Shown one piece after another: positions 30,901-36,468 of a stretch of 36,468 nucleotides of DNA. The stretch is taken from assembly GCA_947166945.1 (NCBI GenBank), contig CAMVGH010000016.1, positions 1-36,468 on the forward strand. Direction: 5' to 3'. Source of the stretch: an uncultured Clostridia bacterium (GTDB lineage: Bacteria > Bacillota > Clostridia > Oscillospirales > Ruminococcaceae). Position 1 is the first letter of the stretch. Each line of letters begins with the position of its first letter. The notes beneath the pieces were generated by a model. The model saw nothing but the letters and a program-made list of their open reading frames with translations. It was not told where the DNA came from and did not search any database. Position numbers and translations under genes: made by a program.

Positions 30901-31860
30901 GTGAATTTGACACGAGGGACAGTAGTTTTCATATTAAGAAAAATTCTTGAGGTGATACTGACCGTACTTATAGTTACCGTTATTTCCTTCGTTCTTGTGC
31001 AGCTTTCGCCCGTAGATGCCGCAGAGGCATATCTGCAAAGAAATCAGACACCGATCACTGCGGAGACGCTTGAAAAAACACGCAGTGAAATGGGACTTAA
31101 CGAACCGCTGCACGTCCAGTACATAAATTGGCTGAGCAAGGCTGTAACAGGTGACTTCGGCAGATCCTTCGTAAACCACAAGGATGTACTGCAAACAGAA
31201 ATGTCAGCGTTCGCGTTTACAATAAAGATAATACTGCTGGCAGGCATATTCGAGGCGGTGCTTATAATTCTTGTCGGCTCTCTGTGCTATATGTGCAGGA
31301 ACAGGATCTCCGGTCATATCATTTCTGCGCTGTGCTTTGCGATGATCTCGATACCGCCGTTTTTCCTTGCAAGTGAGTATCTTGATATAATAGTTGTAAA
31401 AATGGGGATCGGTTCGGTAGTCGGAAACATCGGTATAATGCGGTACCTTCCTGCGGCACTCAGCTTTGTGCCGGGGACTGCGGCATTCTTCGCTCCGCTG
31501 CTTGCGACCAACATAACGTATCAGATGTCGCTCGACAGTGCGGATTATGCGAGATACCGCGGTTTGAGCGAAAAGCGAATATTGTTCAGATACGCTATGC
31601 CTGCCGCGCTCATTTCGATCATACCGAGTTTCTTCCAAATGCTCGCACTTAATCTTGCGGGAGCTATTGTCATAGAACAGGTGTTTTCCATTCCGGGACT
31701 GGGTTATCTTATAATGAGCGGCGTGACCGACAGAGACCCGCCTGTTATACACGCGACCATACTCCTTCTTGCAATATGCCTTTCACTGTTTAATATATCA
31801 GCAGATGTTATCCGCAGGATAATAAGCCACAATACAGATCTTTCAATGGTGCACACATAA
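30901..31860 (+). CDS. ABC transporter permease (NikB/DppB-like)
   Basis: A 319-aa inner-membrane permease of the oligopeptide/nickel importer family with about six membrane helices. The N-terminal helix (ILEVILTVLIVTVISFVLVQ) is followed by the LSPVDAAEAYL region, and the ABC-interaction (EAA) loop is YARYRGLSEKRILFRYAMPAAL around residues 215-240. GTG start with GGAAAAGAG upstream. It is the first gene of a five-gene importer; stop TAA overlaps the next ATG by one base. Confidence 0.88.
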   Translation: MNLTRGTVVFILRKILEVILTVLIVTVISFVLVQLSPVDAAEAYLQRNQTPITAETLEKTRSEMGLNEPLHVQYINWLSKAVTGDFGRSFVNHKDVLQTEMSAFAFTIKIILLAGIFEAVLIILVGSLCYMCRNRISGHIISALCFAMISIPPFFLASEYLDIIVVKMGIGSVVGNIGIMRYLPAALSFVPGTAAFFAPLLATNITYQMSLDSADYARYRGLSEKRILFRYAMPAALISIIPSFFQMLALNLAGAIVIEQVFSIPGLGYLIMSGVTDRDPPVIHATILLLAICLSLFNISADVIRRIISHNTDLSMVHT

Positions 31861-32657
31861 TGAAATTGTCAAAAAAGATCATAAGTATCGCCATACCGAT
31901 AATTATTCTCATATCACTTTCATTCGGTTTTATATTCAAGCCAAACGACCCTCATAAGACGCATATACTCGAAAAATACGCTGCCGCATCGGAGACGTAC
32001 CCACTCGGCACAGATGCTCTCGGGCGCTGTGAACTGTCAAGGCTGCTCGAAGGCGGGAAAGCAACTATCGGGATAGTTGTCCTCGGTGCTGCGATCGTTC
32101 TGGTACTCGGAACAGCTCTCGGACTTTTGTTCGCACGCACTAACGGAAGAAGCGGTGTTCTTTCCGACAGCTTTCTGAATGCGATCACTGCTATACCGCC
32201 TGTAGCTTACCTTATAATCATGATAGGTATATGGGGAAACAGCATACCTACTATGATAACAGCACTTACTGTATCGCTCATACTGCGGATAATAAAGCTC
32301 GTTATGACACTTGCGGAGGAGGAATACCGGAAGGCGTACGCCAGATGCGCATTTGCTTCGGGCGCGAGCCATTTCAGGATACTTACCGTACATATTCTCC
32401 CTGTGATACTGCCGGAGATCGTTCAATACCTATGTCTTTCATGCTCGGATATGATACTTGCAATTTCCGGATTTTCCTTTATAGGACTGAATCTCGGCAC
32501 CAACGTCATTGATTGGGGATATATGCTTTCGGAGGCAAGAACGAACTTTGATATGCGCCCGGAATTATTGTTTTTTCCGATATTGCTTATCTTTATAAGC
32601 TCGTTATGCTTCAATATCCTCGGACGGCTCATTGAAAGGGGAAAAGCAAAATGCTGA
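31860..32657 (+). CDS. ABC transporter permease (NikC/DppC-like)
   Basis: A 265-aa second permease. An N-terminal helix (IISIAIPIIILISLSFGFIF) precedes a periplasm-facing loop with YPLGTDALGRCELSRLL, the typical NikC/DppC signature, and the EAA loop is YRKAYARCAFASGASHFRILTVHILPV. Its ATG overlaps the first permease stop and its stop overlaps the ATPase start, so translation is coupled along the operon. Confidence 0.9.
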   Translation: MKLSKKIISIAIPIIILISLSFGFIFKPNDPHKTHILEKYAAASETYPLGTDALGRCELSRLLEGGKATIGIVVLGAAIVLVLGTALGLLFARTNGRSGVLSDSFLNAITAIPPVAYLIIMIGIWGNSIPTMITALTVSLILRIIKLVMTLAEEEYRKAYARCAFASGASHFRILTVHILPVILPEIVQYLCLSCSDMILAISGFSFIGLNLGTNVIDWGYMLSEARTNFDMRPELLFFPILLIFISSLCFNILGRLIERGKAKC

Positions 32658-33442
32658 CAATAGCAGACCTTTCGGTAAAAAGCCGGGACGGCAAACAGCT
32701 CCTGAGCAATGTTTCACTCAGGCTCGACAAGGGCGAGTGCGTAGGTCTGACAGGGGCGAGCGGTGCCGGAAAAACAACGCTTATCCGCACTATAATGGGT
32801 ACGTCAGGCAAACAGCTTTTGATCTCCGGCGGCGATATACAAGCGGACGGAAAAAGTATTCTCGAAGCATCGTACAAGGAAAGACGCGCAATGTGCGGGA
32901 GATACTTCGGGTTTATCCCCCAGAATTCAATGACGTCTTTTTTCTCAAATGTTAAGATCGGAAAACAGATAATCGAAACATACAGGATCAACCTTTCGAT
33001 GACGGCTGCCGAAGCGCATGAGCTTGCCGCAGAAATGCTCAGGCTCGTAAATCTGTCGGACACCGACCGTGTTATGAGTTCATATCCGGGTCAGCTTTCC
33101 GGCGGTATGCTTCAGCGCGTCGCAATGTCGATCGTGCTGGGCATCAAGCCGACATACCTGCTTGCGGACGAGCCTACAAGCGCACTCGACCGCGATAACC
33201 GCGCACTGCTGACAGAATTGCTGTCCGGTTATAAGGACGGCGGAATATTGTTCATTTCACATGATGCCGAAGCCATAGTCTCATTGTGTTCATCGGTCTG
33301 TGTTATGGAGCATGGCAGAATCGTCGAAAGTAAGGAGACCGGGCTGCTTTTCAGAGCTCCGCAGCACCCATGGACAAAGGCTTTTGTGAATGCGGCGGAA
33401 CGCAGCAGAAGGGAGAATGCCGAATGGAAACAATTACGGTAA
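32651..33442 (+). CDS. ABC transporter ATP-binding protein (DppD/NikD-like)
   Basis: A 263-aa ATPase with Walker A GASGAGKTT (residues ~36-44), signature LSGGMLQRVAM, Walker B LLADEPTSALD and switch His in SHD. The C-terminal end (FRAPQHPWTKAFVNAAE) has the typical oligopeptide-transporter extension. It overlaps the preceding permease gene by 7 nt and the second ATPase gene by 19 nt. Confidence 0.92.
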   Translation: MLTIADLSVKSRDGKQLLSNVSLRLDKGECVGLTGASGAGKTTLIRTIMGTSGKQLLISGGDIQADGKSILEASYKERRAMCGRYFGFIPQNSMTSFFSNVKIGKQIIETYRINLSMTAAEAHELAAEMLRLVNLSDTDRVMSSYPGQLSGGMLQRVAMSIVLGIKPTYLLADEPTSALDRDNRALLTELLSGYKDGGILFISHDAEAIVSLCSSVCVMEHGRIVESKETGLLFRAPQHPWTKAFVNAAERSRRENAEWKQLR

Positions 33443-34122
33443 AAGATGTTTCCCGGACTTATTACGACACAAACGGAGATCTGTTCAAGGCACTCGATAA
33501 TGTTTCGCTGGAATGGAAAAGCGGAGAGAGCATAGCTGTTATGGGTGAAAGCGGGAGCGGTAAAAGCACGCTTGCAAGGCTCATTATAGGGCTTGAAAAG
33601 CCGAGTTCGGGTAAAATACTGTTTGACGGTGAAGATACATCGAAATGGAGAGGCAATCGCTGGCGGCGATGCCGTACTGAGATCCAGGCGGCTTTTCAGG
33701 ATGAGAAAGGAACTTTAAGCCCCTCCCGCAGTGTAATGCAGAACGCCGAGGAAGCGCTGTGTAATCTTACATCAATGAAAAAGTCCGAACGCTATGAAAC
33801 TATCCTGCGGCTTATGGTACAAATGGGGCTATCCACTAATCTGTTATCGGTACCGGTAAGAGCGTTATCTGGCGGCGAACAGCGCCGTCTCGGATTACTG
33901 CGTGCTCTTGCGGTAAGACCGAAATTCCTTGTACTCGATGAAGTTACCGCCGGTCTCGATCTTATAACGACTGAGTCGATCCTTGATCTTCTGGCTGAGT
34001 ATAAAAATGATCACGGATGTTCATATATGCTTATAACACATGATCTCAGTGCTGCTTCACGACTGTGCAGCCGGATGTTTGAGATTGAACACGGACAGAT
34101 AATACATGAGTCCGTTCAATAA
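33424..34122 (+). CDS. ABC transporter ATP-binding protein (DppF/NikE-like)
   Basis: A 232-aa second ATPase with Walker A GESGSGKST (residues ~40-48), signature LSGGEQRRLGLLRAL and Walker B FLVLDEVTAGLD, with His switch ITHDLSAA. I chose the ATG at 33424 because GGGAG precedes it; the longer frame has no ribosome site. With the previous ATPase it forms the heterodimer of a nickel/peptide type importer. Confidence 0.9.
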   Translation: METITVKDVSRTYYDTNGDLFKALDNVSLEWKSGESIAVMGESGSGKSTLARLIIGLEKPSSGKILFDGEDTSKWRGNRWRRCRTEIQAAFQDEKGTLSPSRSVMQNAEEALCNLTSMKKSERYETILRLMVQMGLSTNLLSVPVRALSGGEQRRLGLLRALAVRPKFLVLDEVTAGLDLITTESILDLLAEYKNDHGCSYMLITHDLSAASRLCSRMFEIEHGQIIHESVQ

Positions 34123-34144
34123 AATTTTTCAGGAGGAAAATGAA

Positions 34145-35767
34145 ATGATAAGAAAATTTATGTCGCTGCTCGCTTGTGCAGGATTATGCTTGTCGCTTGC
34201 GGCGTGCGGTAATTCCGGAGCTGACGGCGGCACAGCCGCAAATGATACCGGAACGGCTGTATCGGCAGACAACGGAAAGAAAGTGCTTAATATCGCTTCC
34301 ATAGGGGAAACGGATTGTCTGTATCCTTTGCAGATGGTGCCTGCTGCATATACTCTGAGCCGCGTGTGCTATGACACCCTTGTGACATACGAAAACGGAG
34401 AGATAGTTCCGAGACTCGCGGAAAGCTGGAATATCAGTGATGACGGCTGCACACTGACACTCAATCTTCGCAAGGGCATAAAGTTCCACGATGGAGAGAG
34501 TTTCAATTCCGAAGCGGTAAAAGCCAATTTTATCGATATGCAGAACTCACCTGCTTCGTATTCTCTGCCAACGATAGGCACAGTAAAGAATATCGATTGT
34601 CCCGATGAAAGCACTGTCGTATTAAGCTACGACGCTCCGTATTACGGACTGATGACCGATCTTTGCTGGACAGACGTCATGGTGATGGTATCGCCCAAAC
34701 AGATCGAAGCCAAAAACGAGGGCAAGGAAGTCAAGCCTGTAGGGACCGGACCGTATATATATGATGAGTATGTCAAAGGTGAGTACACACGCTTTGTCCG
34801 TAACGAGGATTACTGGGACGGCAAGCCGTATTATGATGAAGTTGTATCAAAATACATTCCCGATCAGACATCACGCTCTCAGGCGCTTAAAAACGGAGAG
34901 ATCGATCTTTTATACGGAGCTTCCGAACTGAGCTACGATCAATACACACAGTTTCTTTCTCTCGAAGGTATGGGCTGCAAAATGTCACCGATACAGTCTA
35001 CATCGAGAAACCTTACACTGAATTTCAACGGTATCTTAGGAGATAAAACGATCCGCGAGGCGATCGCTCTCTCAATAAACAAGGATACGATCTCAGAGGG
35101 TATGTCGTATGGTTATGAGCCCGTCGCCGATACAGTTCTTACACCCGGCTCACTCTATGAAGATGAATGCTCGAAAATAAGCTATTCGTATGATGCCGAC
35201 AAAGCTGCAAAGCTGCTTGATGATGCCGGCTGGAAGGATACCGACAATGACGGCATAAGAGATAAGGACGGCAAACCGCTGTCATTCGTATGCACGATAC
35301 CCTCAGGCAGCGTTGAAAACAGTACGATCGCGCTTCTTATAAAGGATATGGTCGGCGAAGTCGGAATGAATATGGAAATAAAGGAAATGGAGACCAATGA
35401 TTGGTTCCAGAGCTTCTATGACCCCTCCGCGTTTGACCTTACCCTTCAGGAAACTTATTATGATTACGCAAGCCCGACACAATGGTTCGGCGCAATAGAG
35501 TATATGGCGCAGGGCGTGTCGCTCCCGCTTCTTGAAGATTCGGAAAAATTTATGGATATGGTGCATGAGTTCAAGACTATAAATGATGAAACTCGTCTTA
35601 TTGAGATATTCAAGTATCTTGTAGCACAGGATCAGGAGCAATTCCTTGATATACCGCTCACCGGTATGATGCAGCCGATAGTTTATAATTCCGCAAAGAT
35701 CGCGGATTACAAATACGAAGGATGCTATGAGTTCTTCAATCCGCTTTGGATAACTCCTGTGCAATAA
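34145..35767 (+). CDS. Extracellular solute-binding lipoprotein, family 5
   Basis: A 540-aa lipoprotein (signal 1-20, lipobox LAAC, Cys21) of the family-5 solute-binding type used by nickel, dipeptide and opine-metallophore importers. LYPLQMVPAAYTLSRVCYDTL, LAESWNISDDGCTLTLNLRKGIKFHDGE and PVGTGPYIYDEYVKGEYTRFVRNEDYWDGKP are characteristic, with NRxLTLNFNG, ALSINKDTI and DAGWKDTDNDGIRDKDGKPLSF later. AGGAGG is 8 nt upstream of the ATG. It completes the importer. Ligand is not predictable; AraC context favours metal chelates or peptides. Confidence 0.93.
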   Translation: MIRKFMSLLACAGLCLSLAACGNSGADGGTAANDTGTAVSADNGKKVLNIASIGETDCLYPLQMVPAAYTLSRVCYDTLVTYENGEIVPRLAESWNISDDGCTLTLNLRKGIKFHDGESFNSEAVKANFIDMQNSPASYSLPTIGTVKNIDCPDESTVVLSYDAPYYGLMTDLCWTDVMVMVSPKQIEAKNEGKEVKPVGTGPYIYDEYVKGEYTRFVRNEDYWDGKPYYDEVVSKYIPDQTSRSQALKNGEIDLLYGASELSYDQYTQFLSLEGMGCKMSPIQSTSRNLTLNFNGILGDKTIREAIALSINKDTISEGMSYGYEPVADTVLTPGSLYEDECSKISYSYDADKAAKLLDDAGWKDTDNDGIRDKDGKPLSFVCTIPSGSVENSTIALLIKDMVGEVGMNMEIKEMETNDWFQSFYDPSAFDLTLQETYYDYASPTQWFGAIEYMAQGVSLPLLEDSEKFMDMVHEFKTINDETRLIEIFKYLVAQDQEQFLDIPLTGMMQPIVYNSAKIADYKYEGCYEFFNPLWITPVQ

Positions 35768-35809
35768 TGCGAATAGTTTTAAAGAATTCTATGAAGCCAT
35801 AAAAGCGTG

Positions 35810-35902
35810 ATCCCCCACCTTTCGAAGGTTTCTTTTATACGCGCCTCCATGCGCGTCTTTGGAAACCTTCTTTACGACGTCCTGTCGTTAGATGCGGGGG
35901 AT
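35810..35902. ncRNA. Multi-stem structured intergenic element
   Basis: The outer arms ATCCCCC (35810-35816) and GGGGGAT (35896-35902) enclose a 9-bp perfect stem GAAGGTTTC (35824-35832) / GAAACCTTC (35862-35870) with an inner hairpin ACGCGC/GCGCGT (35839-35856), plus a side hairpin ACGAC/GTCGT (35874-35888). This makes a three-way junction. It lacks a T-run. It lies after the importer gene, before the promoter of the next ABC gene. I do not recognise the family; it might be a repeated mobile palindrome or an RNA. Confidence 0.5.
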
Positions 35903-35960
35903 TATTGCTTATATATGATAAACACTGAAGCGAAGTATAAATGAAATATACGTCAAAACA

Positions 35961-35989
35961 TTGACAAACGATGGAATATGTAGTATAAT
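35961..35989 (+). promoter_or_regulatory. Promoter of the terminal ABC gene
   Basis: TTGACA (35961-35966) and TATAAT (35984-35989), spacing 17; a long leader of about 100 nt follows. Confidence 0.85.
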
Positions 35990-35990
35990 A

Positions 35991-36006
35991 GTTAGCGTAC
36001 GCTAAC
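35991..36006. promoter_or_regulatory. TTAG-N6-CTAA operator (site 3)
   Basis: GTTAGCGTACGCTAAC is a perfect 16-bp palindrome beginning two bases after the -10 box. It is the best copy of the element found at 25438 and 29510. Confidence 0.8.
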
Positions 36007-36095
36007 GTAGTGCTTCAAGGAAATAAGCGACTACTGGACTGTCGGTAATTCTGTAAAGGAATCGAAATAATATAGATAAAACAGGAGGGACAAAA

Positions 36096-36468
36096 TTGAA
36101 AACCGAAAAAGACACAAATTTTATGAAGATCATCAACGGCTATGCCGGAGGTCACCGGCACCTGATAACCGTCGGACGCATACTCGCCGCGGTCAGCGCG
36201 CTTATGGCACTCGTGCCGTTCTATGACATCTGGCGGATTATTCGCATAGCTGTAATGGGCGAAGACCCCGCAGGAATAGCTCCGATAGCGTGGACAGCGG
36301 TCGCCTGGACAGTCGGCTCGCTGCTGGTGTATATCGCGGCACTGATGTGCACACATATCGCCGCGTTTCGTGTGCAGGCTAATATGCGGAGCGCTCTTAT
36401 GCGCAGGATCCTTACGCTGCCGCTGGGAGTTTTCGATGAGGACGGCACCGGAAAGATACGGCGCACGG
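36096..36468 (+). CDS. ABC transporter with fused membrane and ATPase domains, partial
   Basis: The window ends inside this gene; 124 codons are visible, from a TTG with AGGAGG 7 nt upstream. The N-terminus is followed by YAGGHRHLITVGRILAAVSA and two membrane helices (ALMALVPFYDIWRIIR and TAVAWTVGSLLVYIAAL), then the start of an exporter-type loop (MRSALMRRILTLPLGVFD), all typical of the first part of type IV ABC exporter half-transporters. Such proteins pair as IrtAB/YbtPQ-type siderophore importers or as exporters. The ATPase is outside the window. Its promoter carries operator site 3. Confidence 0.8.
   Translation, partial: MKTEKDTNFMKIINGYAGGHRHLITVGRILAAVSALMALVPFYDIWRIIRIAVMGEDPAGIAPIAWTAVAWTVGSLLVYIAALMCTHIAAFRVQANMRSALMRRILTLPLGVFDEDGTGKIRRT

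Noticed and set aside
1..36468. CRISPR arrays, rRNA or tRNA genes
   Set aside because: No regularly spaced repeats, no rRNA-like sequence and no cloverleaf were found on reading both strands.

Overview
The window looks like a chromosomal segment of an anaerobic, moderately AT-rich Firmicute of the Clostridia. A gut or rumen Ruminococcus/Oscillospiraceae-type host is an inference from the protein families (L-2-amino-thiazoline-4-carboxylic acid hydrolase family, DUF6809, DUF1858, BspA-type repeats), strong AGGAGG ribosome sites and TTGACA-N17-TATAAT promoters. It carries no rRNA, no tRNA that I can support and no CRISPR array.

Region 1 (1-5.5 kb) is a mobile-element scar. Two tyrosine recombinases lie tail to tail (488-1672 + and 1811-3022 -), with an excisionase-like gene and a small charged protein upstream of the second one. 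Next come an AT-rich lipoprotein gene with BspA-type leucine-rich repeats and two Ltp-type repeats, and a decayed ISL3-family transposase.

Region 2 (5.6-23.1 kb) is dominated by redox and stress genes. They are a flavodoxin / alpha-beta hydrolase / glutathione peroxidase operon, a second glutathione peroxidase with an MmcQ/YjbR protein, a truncated ATP-grasp gene, a TetR regulator with a small unknown protein and DinB, a ferritin-like protein with a flavodoxin, a disulfide reductase, a ZIP transporter, AraA, a ThrRS without TGS domain, MsrB and MsrA, a broken FMN reductase, and a TetR gene divergent from lon. The TetR/lon intergenic region is a nearly symmetric double promoter with twin palindromes; lon also has a perfect CIRCE element. 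DUF1858 follows lon. A DUF6809 gene at 23.3-23.5 kb sits beside a sequence nearly identical to one just after the second integrase.

Region 3 (24-29.5 kb) contains a TetR + ATC-hydrolase-family operon, a methyltransferase + hydrolase operon, a lone CbiL-like cobalamin methyltransferase, and a minus-strand operon of a BAAT-like hydrolase, a second ATC-hydrolase-family protein and a frameshifted His-rich reading frame.

Region 4 (29.8-36.5 kb) has an AraC regulator, apparently transcribed leaderless, divergent from a complete nickel/oligopeptide-type ABC importer (two permeases, two ATPases, lipoprotein). An unusual structured intergenic element follows, then the start of an ABC exporter-type gene that runs off the window.

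The most interesting unexplained signal is a shared 16-bp operator (TTAG-N6-CTAA) placed just after the -10 box of three promoters: methyltransferase/hydrolase (25438), hydrolase/ATC-hydrolase/His-rich (29510, minus strand) and the terminal ABC gene (35991). A weaker match lies at the flavodoxin promoter. With the AraC-linked importer, CbiL and the His-rich frame, this suggests a metal-responsive uptake and processing regulon. That interpretation is inference; the sites themselves are directly visible.
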